Shown: piece after piece, positions 32,430 through 44,859 of the stretch | Layout of the letters: each line of letters begins with the position of its first letter | Numbering within the stretch: the stretch's first letter is position 1 | Source of the DNA: Cyclaneusma minus | Taxonomy: Eukaryota; Ascomycota; Leotiomycetes; Marthamycetales; Marthamycetaceae | Assembly: GCA_037179335.1 (NCBI GenBank) | Contig: JAKZHN010000003.1 | Coordinates: forward strand, 930,001 to 994,000 | DNA: 64,000 nucleotides | Direction: 5' to 3' | Program-made: the position numbers and the translations under genes | Notes under the pieces: generated by a model | Databases searched by the model: none | Told to the model about the DNA's origin: nothing | The model's input: only the letters and a program-made list of their open reading frames with translations

Positions 32430-33367
32430 CTAGCTAAGTTCCGACTGGAGCTTTGAAATACGGGACAAGCTAAGACCGCCTTGGTCAAATGGAAGACCAC
32501 CTAAGCATAAGACATTCCGTCTGGTCGCGAGACTTGGAAGCTCCAGACAAAGGATAGCGATGGGGCTTCCAGTTGTCCGACTTCTGGCATAGGTAGGCGG
32601 CGTGTTCCTGCGCGGTTTCCATGTCAGTTGCTGTGTAGATGGCATTAGTGCTGCGGTTGTTAAAATCACCAGGTTTGCGTGAGAGGAGGTAGCTCACGTC
32701 CTTGACATTTATTCCCCTGGTGGTCGAAAATCCGTTCCAGGACCCTTAGATAGAGGTACCTAGCCGCCCAGGTAAAGCAGAACGGATCCAGGAACATGCC
32801 TTCTTGCCGAAGGAAAGTAAATTGAGGTGAATGAGGATTTTTTGAGACCGGGAGGACGCCGTATGCTGCCCGGAAGGGTCACAGGGACCGGGTCCAGCAG
32901 CAATAACTTCAGCGTTTCTGCGCGCTGGATTGTTTTGTATCTCTTTTAGGGATTCGTACTTGGCTGACAGGAGGGAAAGTATCCAGGACCCAGTGTTGGC
33001 AAGACTCCGTTTGGCGAATCCTCTTCCAGTGCGAAGCAAGAATGCGTGCGACCCTGTATATCTATCTGCTGACTCCCATCGTATCCATAGGTAGTGGCCG
33101 GCCAATCTCGGTCCTTGTCTGCCCTGAGCAAGTGTTCCCTCCAGTGTGGACGTGAGCGCGAAACATGCTTTCAAAGGTCACGCGGCCACCATCGGGTCTC
33201 CCTTGCTCCATCGCTGAATTCGTTCCATCGTCCCCAAATAGTGTCGGCTGTAGGTAGCATTCGTGAGACCGATCGATATATATGAGAGTTTCTTGGGAGA
33301 CAAGCTGATCTGGGATAAGCTCAAACGAATCGCCAGAACCGACCGTGTGTTTGAGAGAGGCAGACAT
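32430..33367 (-). pseudogene. Possible broken protein-coding remnant
   Basis: From the ATG at 33367 a minus-strand frame reads protein-like (MSASLKHTVGSGDSFELIP, then LVSQETLIYIDRSHECYLQP) to about 33062; a second frame overlaps it (RDWPATTYGYDGSQQIDIQG) and a third, 32430-32740, reads INVKDVSYLLSRKPGDFNN and then AIYTATDMETAQEHAAYLCQ. The last piece has the look of a fold in which a Gly-Ile/Asp-Phe region precedes an A-I-Y-x-A-T-D motif, as in DUF3990-type proteins, but that is a weak resemblance. I could not join the frames with credible introns, so the gene is either decayed or spliced in a way I cannot see. Confidence 0.3.
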
Positions 33368-34052
33368 GGTAGTCTACCTATGATATGAACAGCTGATGCT
33401 GATAAGCGGGTCGCTGTCGGGGAAGAAATCAATTAAAGGGTCTGGAAGTGGATGGATGGGTTTCTCACCTGGAGGTATTCCCGGAAGGACCCTGTTGGAC
33501 CGTCGAACTGTCGAAGTTCGCGCCGAAGAATAGGTAGAGAAGGGTGTGGGAGCGCAACTGAAATATTCCATGTGACTAGGAATATTCCAGGCGATTGTGA
33601 TTTCCAGGTGATTGTGAATATTCCAAGTAATCGAGAATATTCCAGGCGATTGGAAGTATTCCAGATGAACATGAATATTACAGGTGATCGGGAACTAGTG
33701 ATTTGGTTAGTCACACGTAAAGCATCTGCCCGTTTGACTCGTGTGCATGTAGCAAACGGATAATGACCGGTACGTACCGAATAAAGCAGTTAAGATGGTT
33801 TCACCATGAGAAATTTGTTCATCTCAACCCTTGTTCAGTAAGTGCCAATAGCACAATGAGACTGATAGACCCTTTTTATTACTTGGGTAATATGCCACCT
33901 CTCGGTTTTGCTACTATCCAGACATTCCATACCTACCTAGGCAACTGGGGTCTCCGTAACACATTTTTCCGCACACCAGTTTCCCAGAAAATGGGTAGCA
34001 AGACAGTCCATAACCCCTCGATCACAATCCTTCTCCAACCCCATCCACTTGT
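33368..34052. other. Intergenic region with a minisatellite
   Basis: It contains a ~19-20 bp tandem repeat at 33561-33694 (separate entry) and otherwise nothing supportable. Confidence 0.5.
33561..33694 (+). repeat. Minisatellite, ~19-bp unit, about seven copies
   Basis: Units vary around AATATTCCAGGCGATTGTG. Copies differ by substitutions and one or two bases of length. Non-coding. Confidence 0.8.
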
Positions 34053-37000
34053 TTATTTCTGCACAAACTGCTGAGCTAAAGCAGCAGTTTCCGTCACCTT
34101 GGGCAAATCTGGTGACGAAAGCGCTCTTAGCTCGGGATGCGAGGTTGGGGTAAAAACAACTTTCATAGCATCGGCGACAGTGGTAGTAGTCGCTGGGACA
34201 GCTTCGATAGTCGTTTGTGGCGGGAGATCCAGGAAGGCCGACTCAATGCCCAAAGCCTCTTGCTCCGCACGACAGCTTCTGTCCGAGCACCTGAGCAATC
34301 CAAATTCTTGAAAGAGCTCCTCGCCAGTCGCCTTGCGCGTGAAATTCCCATCAACGACCACAATCGTCTCTGGGTCAAAGTCATTTCTGAGCTCACGCTT
34401 GTTAAAATTCGCCCGACTCACTTTGCCGTTTGTAATAGCAAAAGGCGGCGCGTCTTGGTAATGGCCGTCACCATATTGTAATGCTGCCCTATGGGCGTTA
34501 TAGTAACCATCTTCGAAAAAGAGTGCAAAACCAGGATCATCTGTCAGCGTTCTGGGGTAACAGGGGTTGGCTGACAGCTCGTAGTCAGGAGAGTTTCCCA
34601 TATCGAAACGCAAATCCAAAGCCGAGAAGGTTGTTAGGACAGTAGAGGTCCAGGACTGCACAGAACGACAGTCTTGCATTCCATGGGATACCATGGATTC
34701 ACGTACTGTCTCAATTGCCGGAGTATCGTCATAGAGCCTATTGAATAGTTGTCCGGCTCCGCCGTTCTGCATGCCGGGGAGAAAGCGAATCCACACGGCG
34801 TCACTATTGTCTCTTGCTTGCCAAATGACGGCAGTAGGGAACTCGTCGCGCTCGCAATTAAGATCCGAATCCTGCATCCATCCTGTAATCCAACCTTTGT
34901 GGTGCTGACCGTCCCGTGGATTACTCCAGATGCCGGGCATATCTCTTGGAGCCCTGAGATTTTTGTTCGTGCATTTAAGCACGTTGTTGCCATTTAGTCC
35001 CTTCTTAGCCATTATGACAGAGGAATAGTGCCAACAAGCTTGGGGATACAATGCACCATTGCAAGTTTTTACCGTGGTGGCTTTGCTGGGCCAGGTCTCC
35101 GAATTAATCTGGTGTCTTTTAGTGATAACACGCAGGTCCACCCGCTTTTTGTTGGCCGCGCAAGTAGATTCGGATTTCGAAGGAGCAGAAGTGTGCGTAG
35201 ACTCGGTAGCCCGTGTGGTAGGTTTCTCTGTTGGCTTGTCCCAAGACAGAGTATGTTTTTTCCCAAAAACCTTGAACTCTGCCTGGCCACTCCCTTCACA
35301 CATTCCTGAATCAGGAATGGAGTCGCCGCAATTTCGGCAAGATCGGCAACCTCACCTGACAGGGTTAGTGACTTGATAATGTTATTGCAGATGTAAATGA
35401 CCTACCGAAAATAGGGATCAAGTCTTCGAGAAGCTCGAGCGGAGCTAATAATGCGGGAACCGCAACGCGGCAAAATGCCTTCGCAGCCAGATCCAACGCA
35501 ACTTGCTCGGCGGCGGCTTCAGCGGCCTCTGCAGCAGCGTTCTCAGCATCGGAAGCCAGTTGAGACTTGGATGGAGCTGCTTTGAATCCAGAACAGCAGT
35601 AACTCTGGAGACCACCGTTACACGTTTGGTCTTCTGAACTGCTGTGGTGATTCGTATTTCTGGCTAGTTCGGTCTCGTCACTAGCACAACCACCCATACA
35701 GCTCAGTCCGGCACCTCTCCACCCGCGCCATTGGCATGTGCCGAGAGTTGTGCCATCAGTACAGCAGAGGCTTCGGTATTTACCACTGGCGCAACGATCA
35801 GCTGTGGAAATCTGCCCCGGCTGTCCAGACATCTGAGTGACTTCCGAAGATCCAGTTTTGCAGGTATCTCCGCAGTTACTCGTATAGCAAGCCACGTTCT
35901 GGGCCTGTGAGTCTGACGCCATTTGACTGGTATCACTTTGCTGATTGTTAGTGACTCCATAAGCAGCACCGAGTCCATTATCGGCGCTTTGATCCACTTG
36001 ATCCATTGCCCAAACCATCATGCCCCCGAGACATCGGGAGTTGGCCAGGTCTCTTTTCTGCTGGAAAATATCTTGATCGTCATACGAAACCCATTGATTG
36101 GTGTCCCAGGTTATCCCTATGATATGTTAATAGATCGTTGAAAAGTGATCCTGATCAAACTCACACTTTACTCCAGCTTTCTGGTCATGGACTGGCTTCA
36201 AGCTATGTTGGGAAATTATGTCGTTGATTTCCCGGAGGTCCAGAATGCCAGACGCATCGGAGCATGGGCCGGCTTCTGCACCTCCAGAAAACCGACAAAC
36301 TCCGTTGGGTGTGTTGCAGCTTGTGTCTTTCAAGGTGAAGGAGCGACCATACCCTAAAAAAGTTAAAAAAAAAGTATGGCTTGGAATCTTGAACTTGAGG
36401 GTGCTTACAAGCTTGGCCCATTACGACTTTATCCGACTTAACACCAGCTCGCCAAAGAAGGTCAAGTCCAACATCAATTTCCGTCAAATTAGTATGACAA
36501 GCAAGGTAAGGTCCCAGAAACGCGGATTGAGCATCCCATGTCCCTGATATCAGTTAGTTACCTAGGTATTTGACCTATTTCCCCTGACCACTGAATTGAG
36601 ATTTACCATGTAGATCATATGTCATGAAATTGAACCAATCAACCGATTCCTGCATGCTTCCAATGTCAAAATGCTGTAGATACCAGTATGATGTCGGTAG
36701 GGTCATTGATAGACCATATTTTGTCCCAAAGGCAGAACGCATTTCTTTCATTAATGTGGCATAGTTTTCTGTGTCTGCGGGCACACCACCGCGGTCATCA
36801 GACCCGGGATACTGATGCGTATTGGTCAGCTTCCATCCAAGTTTGTGTGAAGGTATGGGTTTTTACCTCCCAGTCCATGTCGATGCCATCAAATCCGTAG
36901 GTGTCCATGAATTTGATCAGGCCGTTGATGAAAGCCTGGCGATTTCCGGAGCTCGCAGCCATATTACCAAAAGCTTGTCGTGTTGGACCAGCTAAACGAA

Positions 37001-37683
37001 ATCAGCATATAACCAATTATGATGATACGTAAATGGTAGCCTTTTTTAAACGTGTTGTCAATGGATACGCCTGGCAGTCCCCATGTCTCAGATATATCCC
37101 AGTTATTGGGGTTATCTCAAGTCCTTTAACCTCGCAGGTCCCAAGGAATATCCAAAACTGGTACTTGGAATACTTGAAATGAAGCACATATCCAGAAACA
37201 GGGCAAACGATTTGGCACAGATACGTAGTAGTGGTGGCCGTATCCAGTCTGTAAAATAACCCGATTCGAACCATGGATAATAAGAATTGTCCACCAAAGT
37301 GAGAGTCAATCGGAAAAACCAGTAACTCACGGTCAGTAAAGCTCCAGCCTCCGACACTCAACCAAGTTTGTAGACCTGTGTACTTGCTTTTGAGTGCTGT
37401 GAAGCGACTGTACAGACTTTGGGAATTTCCATCCATCGGAGTGATTTGAAAGCTCGATGGGTCGAAAAAAGCAAAGGCAAAATTGACATGTGTAAAGCCG
37501 TTTAGATTCAGATCTTCGGGGGATACGGACTGGCATTTTCGAGTGTTAGACCAGGTCTCGTAATACCCGATGGTGCGTTTGTTAGCGGTGGTGCCGCCGC
37601 ATGATGGTCTCGAGACATCACCGCAGCCACCGAAGCTTTTTTGACAACCAGTTGAGCAGAAATCAGATGTCGAACCACAGAAT
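34053..37683 (-). CDS. GH18 chitinase of the killer-toxin-like fungal subgroup, 5' end missing
   Basis: Secreted chitin-hydrolysing enzyme family. Exons: complement(join(34053..35305, 35406..36116, 36165..36353, 36409..36543, 36607..36811, 36867..36991, 37331..37683)); phases agree. The first readable exon starts inside a type-1 chitin-binding domain (FCGSTSDFCSTGCQKSFGGC) and enters GH18 at RTIGYYETWS; LSVGGWSF and the catalytic YGFDGIDMDWE are intact, then MTYDLHG, YGRSFTL, ITWDTNQWVSYDD and GGMMVWAMDQVDQ. A Cys-rich segment and a long C-terminal region (FKVFGKKHTLSWDKP, DMPGIWSNPRDGQHH, YPRTLTDDPGFALFF) follow, as usual in this subgroup. The signal peptide, any LysM domains and the first half of the chitin-binding domain are absent: upstream is the AT-rich block. 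One intron is 339 nt, far longer than the others. Probably a truncated gene; catalytic residues look sound. Confidence 0.88.
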
Positions 37684-38529
37684 CTGCAATTGTATCAGTG
37701 TGGATAACTTCCTGGTAGATTAGAATAACCGAAAATCCTTGGCTACAGGAAATCGGGCAAACAAACACTGCCCGATGTCTCTGTTAATGGTTTTGACCCC
37801 CAGAAGACATTTTGTAAAATTAGAACTATTAAATTCACGTGGTTAAAGGTATTATCAGAAGTAGCATTTCGGTAATTTTGAACTATACTCGAATTTGAAT
37901 ATTCCGACCATTAAAAAACCGCACAAATTGGGAGCTTGGTTTATAAACGTATATAAACAAGCCCTTACCTTTCTGCCAGCTTATAAAAGCCGAATTTGAA
38001 AGTCTAATTTAACGTTTGGATTCTTATTTTCGACGTTTAAATTCCGAATATCGCAACCCCTACCCTACAACATTTATACAGCCAATAACGCAATAAAGCT
38101 AAAATCTCGCCCATATATTTTCCCAGGCCTGGTAACCCTTTAAAAATAGTCGGCTTTATTTTGAAAAATATATTAATTATATAAAATAATTTTTCCAAAC
38201 GGACGAATTGGAACTCTTACCCCCAACCCCCTCGAAATTATCCACCCCCTTTACCTACGTGGCCTATATTTTACCCGCCTGCGTAATTAGCCCCTAAAAC
38301 CCTTCGGTAGCTATTTTTCCCTGCCTGGTAGCTAGCCTTTGCCTTCACACGTAAGGCGTGTTTTTAAATTTTAACACCCACCCCATAATTTATTACCATT
38401 TTCCTGGCATATTTAATCCGAGACTTGCTACACTTATTTATTGGCCTTTTTTTAGCCTTTAAAAATAATTAGTCTTAATTTATTATATAATAAGGCCGGT
38501 AAAATATAATGCACAAAATCAAAATCATT

Positions 38530-40370
38530 TCCAAGCTTATAATATTTTTGTTAATATAAGCCTAATTACGCCGATTTTTTACAGGTGTTTATTACCCTTT
38601 AAAATAGCTTGTTTCAAAAAAAAGGCAAAATAACCTCGCAAGTTTAATATTTTAAATCGAAGCCAATTTTAATCTTATAATATTTGTATTACCGTTTGCC
38701 GGATAAGGTTGATTTCTTGCTAGCATATATAATAATAATTTATAATATTTAAATTATAATTGGTTTTAGCATATTGGACAAATTTATATATTAAATCGGA
38801 TATTCCAAATCGACGTTGACCCCGACCCTATAATATCTTTGTCCAATTAAGCCGAATTAGGCTTATTTTTTTGCCAGTGTGCTTAAATAGGCTATATTAC
38901 CTTTAAAGCATAGGTTTTTCCAGCAAAAATAGCAAATTTATATCCCAAATCGGATAATTCCCAAACAAGTAAACGCCTCTACCTTAATTATTCGGCCACC
39001 ATTAATGCCAGCCTTCCAATAATTTTAGTACACGTTTTATAGGCTTATTTAATACGCCGGGGGTACTTTATTTTATTAGGTGAATTTGCTTTATTACGGA
39101 ATTCCAAGTTTTTAAACCGCTTACTCGAATACCCAAATACGACCGATTTAATTTCAGTTTTCTTGGGAGCGCCCGAAACTTGCTCGGCTGCATAAACAGC
39201 CTTCTGGCGTCCGGAAAATATACCTAGCTTAGCTGGAAAAGCTGTTTTTAAAAAGTCGTTATAATCGACCTTATATTACCCTAATCCCCATAAATCGATA
39301 ACTTACATTTATAATAAGCCCAAATTTTCAAAATTTGTATAAGTTTTTTTTAAGGGCTAAAAAAACTTTTTATATACCAAGCCGGAAAATCTTAGCATTT
39401 TTTAAAATTCAAATTCGTGGCTTATTTTATTATCCCAACCTTAATAAATCAACCACCCGCTTTTATAAAAAAATAAAACCATAAAATTTTGTATACAATT
39501 TTTTTTTACAGATTAAAAAGGCTTTTAATCCAAAAAATTGGAATATTGCAGCATTTTGTAAAATTTATATTCGCGGTTTATTTTTACCCTCTGACGTAAA
39601 TAAACCAATAATCTATTCTTATAATAAGCCCAGGTTTTTAATTTTTTTGTATAGGCCGCTATAGCCCATTTTCCACCCCTTATGCATTAAGCCAATCTCT
39701 GAAATTATTTTTTAAAAATAACCCCTATGCCCAATACCGCGATATATTGGTTATAATTTTGAATTCCCGGCTTTTTGTTTTTAAAATACCACCAAATTTT
39801 AATAGCTAAATACTAAGCTATATAGCTGCACGGCATTATATTTGCTTTTTTGGAAAATCAAAATTTAAAAAATTACTTTTTGCGCTCGAACCTCTAAATC
39901 CAGTTTATAAAATATCGACTTTATTTCAAATTCCCCAAAACCGCCAAGAACCTAATAGGCAAAGCGCTAGGGGGTACAATCCCGTCCTAGTATATTCTGC
40001 TTTTCGGAAAAATAGCAATTTAAAATATTATTATAAGCTTAGTCCCGGATTTCCACCCGTACCAATTTTTACTTTATCTCAACCTTATTAAAATCGCCAA
40101 GCAATTCGCTAACAAAGCCCTAAAAAATATAGCCTTACCATAGTATATCTACTTTCTTAAAAAGTTATTAGCTCCAACACATTATTATAAACTTACCTTT
40201 CCGATTCCACACATTCCAATTTTAACTTTACCCCAAACATTTTAAAACCGCCCAAAACCTTGCGAATAGGGCGCTGGAGAATACAGTCTTCCGTAGCATA
40301 TTCGCTTTCTCGAAAAAGCACGGATTTCAACATGTTATTATGAACTCAGCCCCGGATTCCCGCTAAGTCC
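38530..40370. repeat. Degraded satellite array, ~154-bp period
   Basis: Landmark words recur at regular spacing: CTTATAATATTT-like at 38536, 38674, 38827 and about 39013; TTATAA-AA at 39309, 39464 and 39618; AATACCACC/AACCGCC/AATCGCC/AACCGCC at 39785, 39939, 40092 and 40246. Most intervals are 153-155 (one is 138). Units diverge mostly in their C and G positions. The last unit (40246-40370) keeps the highest GC. That makes about 12 units. Confidence 0.75.
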
Positions 40371-40419
40371 ATCGACACCATGGCAGCTGAGCTTCGCAGG
40401 TTCAGCGGCTTCCTTTAAA

Positions 40420-40900
40420 ATTACACTATTCTACCAGTCTCAAATTATACTGGAGCTTAAATTCAGACTGAGTATTTAATAATATTGAGCCAGAAATTAC
40501 AATGCTTTATTAGTATTAAATTACACTGCCCTATTAGCCTTAAATTAAATTACGCAATATAAAATCGTATTTAATACTCAAATTAGACTTAAGCCTTAAT
40601 TTATACTAAATATCCAATTACGGTAAGTTTTAAATAACACTCCCCTACCGCCGTACTAATTTTAAATTATATTAAGTCTCAATTCCCAATAAGTTTCGAA
40701 TTATACCAAGTCTCAAATTACACAAAGTCTTAGTTTACACTGCCCTACCAGCCTTAAATTAAACTTAAGCCTTAAATTAAATTAAGTATTCAATTACAAC
40801 AAGTATTAATTACAGTTAGTTTTAAATTATATTATTTTACCAGTTTTAAACCAGGCTATTAGTTTTAAATTATGCTGCTAAATACGAGCAAATTATAACA
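40420..40900. repeat. Degenerate short-word repeat (TTAAATTA-CACTGCCCTA family)
   Basis: Words such as TTAAATTACACTGCCCTA, CCTTAAATTAAA, CTTAAGCC and AAGTCTCAAATTA recur many times without one strict period. A related set occurs at 43060-43310. It looks like an old tandem family blurred by point mutation. Confidence 0.55.
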
Positions 40901-40975
40901 AAATTATATAGCAAGCAATAATATTACAAAAATTTAAAAAACAATTAATATAAGCACAAAATAGCATATTGTGCA

Positions 40976-41035
40976 CGGCGCGCTAAAGGCGCGCGCCACG
41001 TTTTCGACCGCCTATTGGTGCGCAATAAACCGAAA
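40976..41035. other. CpG-rich islet with GC hairpin inside the AT-rich block
   Basis: GGCGCGC (40977-40983) and GCGCGCC (40991-40997) form a 7-bp GC-only hairpin, followed by CGACCGCC and GGTGCGC. It is the densest CpG cluster in about 15 kb of AT-rich DNA. It may be the end of a younger or protected insertion. Confidence 0.6.
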
Positions 41036-43059
41036 AAAGCCAGCCAATAAAAAACTGCTATTTTGAGGCTCAATTTTCTAAGTTAAGCTAACTTTTTAAC
41101 CACCATTTACGCTTTATAGCAAGCAAAAGCAAAAGTAAAGGTATTTAAAGCATAAGAGTATAGGCTTAGCCACTTTTTTATATTTAAATTAGTTTAATTT
41201 ATATTTTATAAAAAAATTAAGTTAAGGAGTTTAAAAATTAGGTAAAGTTTAATTCAATTAAGAATTATAAAATGCATAAATAAAAACTATAAATTTTATA
41301 TATTAGACAATTCAGCCAAAAAAAAATCTATTATATAAAAACCCTAGCCAGCAATAAAACCCTTTAATTTTTTTAAACCCTTTTTATTATTATTGTTTCA
41401 TAGCTACTTTTTTTTGCTATTTTTTTATTATTATTTATTAAAATAATTTTATATTCCTATATTAAAAATATTTTAGCCTACTTTATAATAAGCCTGGTAA
41501 AAGCGTTAAAAATAGATTTTTTGGCCAAAGCCATATTTGGGGGCTGTAAAAAAAAAAAGCCCCATAGCTTGGAAAAAAACCCTTATAGGCGGAAAGCTGG
41601 TATATTTTATTTTATTGGGCTTAAATACACAAATTAAAAACCTTTTTATAAAAAAAGGCGGCAAAAAATCCTATACGCATTATTGGCGAATTGGGAAACC
41701 ATTTAGGCACCTTAGGCAAAATTTTAAAGGTATATAGGTAATTTTTTTCGGTATTATTAAATTTAGGCCAATAGTAATTATTACCTATATTCTATTAGTT
41801 TTAATGCCAATTTAATATATATATATATAGCATTTGCGCTTATTAATGCCAAAATATTATATATAATAATAAAAGGGCCTATAAAACGGCTTACCTTTAA
41901 AATTATAAGGCTTATACCAATTTGTTTTATTAATTTTAAAGCTAAGGGCTATAATAAAAAAGCTATAAAGCTATTACAAAATTAGCTATATTAATAATAA
42001 AAGCTAAAAAAGGCAATTTATATAAATAAAAGCCTAAAAATTAATAATATAAAAATAAATAATAGATTTTTAATTTTGTTTATTTTTTATTTTATTAAAA
42101 TTTATATAAATATAAATATGCTAATAAGCTAAACCATTTAATTTATTAATTTAATATTAAAAAATTTTGTATTAATTTTTTAATATTTAAAGCTTATTAT
42201 AATCAATTTTTTTAGCAAGCAATTAAATATATAATATTTTTAGGTTATTTTCAATTTTTTTAATAATTTTATAAAAAGGGATTTTTAAATAAGCAAGCTA
42301 TTATATATTAATAAAATATACCAGAAATTTTTAATTTTTTTTAACGGGCAAAACTATTTGCTAAAAAATCCTATTTATTAAAAATAAAAAACCGGAATCG
42401 TATTTTTTTTAAAAAAGCCTTTTTAAATATAATGGGAAATTAAAAAATAATTGGTAATAAAATCCCTAAAAATAATAAGATTATAAATAGAAATTTTAAT
42501 GGTATAGAAAAATTTAAAGGGCACTTATTTTTTATATAAAAAAATATGGCCAAAAATAGCTATAAAACATAATTATTAAAAAAAAGCTAGAAAATTTAAA
42601 AAACCTTAAATTTAATAATAGAAAGCCTAAAACTAATATTTTAAAAGGCCTAAAAATATTACAAAAAAATTAATTTAAAAATTTAATATAATAGCATATA
42701 GGCTATATATATATTTTTTTATTAAAAAAAAAGCCAAATTTAAAATATTAATTATTTGGTGCAAACCGCCGCTATATTAAATTGCTAGCCAAAATTTATA
42801 AATTAAAAAAAAAACTAATAAAATAAAAATTTTAAAATTTTAATAGCTAGAAAATATAAAAATAAAATAATATAGCATTAATTAAGCCAATAATAACCAG
42901 CAAATTAAATATTAAAAGCAAAAAAAAATATAAATTTAAAACCAAGGCTATAAATAATTATATAAATTACTAAATAAAAATAAAAATAACCAAAGCAAAA
43001 AACTCAAAATTTAAATAAACTTTTTTATTTTAATGCGGTAAATAATTTGGCTAGTAAAT

Positions 43060-43310
43060 AAAGCCTTAAATCAAATTTAAGCTTTAAATTAAAATAAGCT
43101 TTAAAATAAAATAAATAGCTAACCAAATATAAATTTTAGATTAAAATAAGCTTTAAAAGAAAATAAGTAGCTAACCAAATATAAATTTTAAATTAAAATA
43201 AGCCTTAAATAAGCCTTAAGTCTTAAATTAAATTAAGCTTTAAACCAAATTAATTTTTAAATTATATTAAATATTTAATTAAATTCAGCCTTAAATTATA
43301 TTATAATAGC
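43060..43310. repeat. Tandem repeat, ~51-bp unit plus related words
   Basis: ATTAAAATAAGCTTTAAAA, AAATA(A/G)(A/G)TAGCTAACCAAATATA and AATTTTA occur twice, starting at 43089 and 43140, followed by several AAGCCTTAAAT/AAGCTTTAAA words related to the 40.4-kb repeat family. Confidence 0.65.
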
Positions 43311-44859
43311 AGCCGTAAGTCAACTTATTAATTTTAAAAAATATTGGTAAATATAAATGAATTTTATTAATAAATTTTAAATAAAACTATTTAATAATTT
43401 TTAAGCTTTAAATATAATTTCCGATTTTAATATTATTATTTTAAAAGCCTTAATTAATTAATAAAATTGTATTATATATAAAATTAAAACTATGTTTAGC
43501 TATTTTAAATATTTTATTAAAATATTTTGCAATTATTTAAAAAATAATTGGCTGCTTTCAAGCTATATAATAGTTTAATAAAAAATTGCTAAAATAAATA
43601 TTATAATTTAAATTTCTAATATATACATAATATTGCTAATTGGCTTATTTAAAAAGCAAATATTGGTATGAACCAGAAATATTACAATTAATTTTATTAT
43701 TATATAAATTTAAAAACATTATATTGCAAAATTAAAATAGAATTTAAAATTTTATTATTAAAATTAATCATAGCCCTTTTATAATAATAAGGAAGTAAAG
43801 CAATACATAAAATAAAAAAGCAATTAATTAAATACAAAAAACTTTTTGCTATTAATTAGCCAAATTTATAGCTTTAATTATAAAAAATAAAATTTGGTTT
43901 AAATATTATTTTTGCCAACGAAATAAATTGCCATTGCTTTATAAATAGGCTTTTTAATTTCAGCTTAGCGGTTTATAAATTATTTAAAGGCATATTTATA
44001 TAATTAATTAAATGCCTATATTTAAACCTTTCTTTAGTTTTTTATATATATATTATTTAATTATTTAATTATAAAATTTTGCGATTTTTTAAAATTTGAA
44101 ATTATTAATTCGCTTTTTTAAAATTTTAATTTCCGAATTTTTAACCAATAATTTAAATATTATAATGCAAAATAACGGCGCCTTAAATAAAAAGATAAAG
44201 CAAATAACCAAAAATCAGCATTTTTAAAAAAATTAAAAAAAAACAATAGCCGGTTTTAATAAGCGGAAATAATTTGCTTTATTAAAAACAAATGCGCTAA
44301 ATAAAAGCGGTTATAAAAAAAGTAAGCCTTGTAAAAATATAAAAAGTTTAATAGCTAAATATAGGCTTTTAAAAAAATATCCAATACCCTTTTATTTATT
44401 CCGGCTTCTATAATTTATTATTTCCCAGCTTTTTTAGCTATTTTGCTTTATTTAATTTTTTGAAAAATTATCTATTTATTGCGCAAATTAGTAAATGCTA
44501 TTTTTAAATACTTATTATTTAAAAACCTGGCGCTTAATTTTTAAATAGCGGCATTATTATATTTTTTAATGGTATTAATTTATTTGCGGGCAAAAAGCTA
44601 TAGCTATTAACCAATTATTTAATAATAATATCTTAGTCTAATGATAAAAATTTATATATAATAATAGCTAATTTTATAGCATTATTAAATAAATTGGTAA
44701 ATAAAAATTAATATTATTAAAAAATAATATAATGGTATTAGTTTTAATTTGATTTAATTATTAAAATTAATCGCAATTAATAAATAATTTTGCTATTGCT
44801 TATTGCAACTAAAAAAACATGGTATATAGGGTAATTTAGCCTTAAAAATTTTGAAATTT

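Noticed and set aside
38530..40370. CRISPR-like array
   Set aside because: Regular spacing comes from a continuous ~154-bp satellite; there are no short identical repeats alternating with unique spacers, and the host is a fungus.
41537..41737. Small open frame inside the AT-rich block
   Set aside because: Lys/Ile/Asn/Gly composition expected by chance in AT-rich DNA; same for the frames at 46305, 49004 and 56164.
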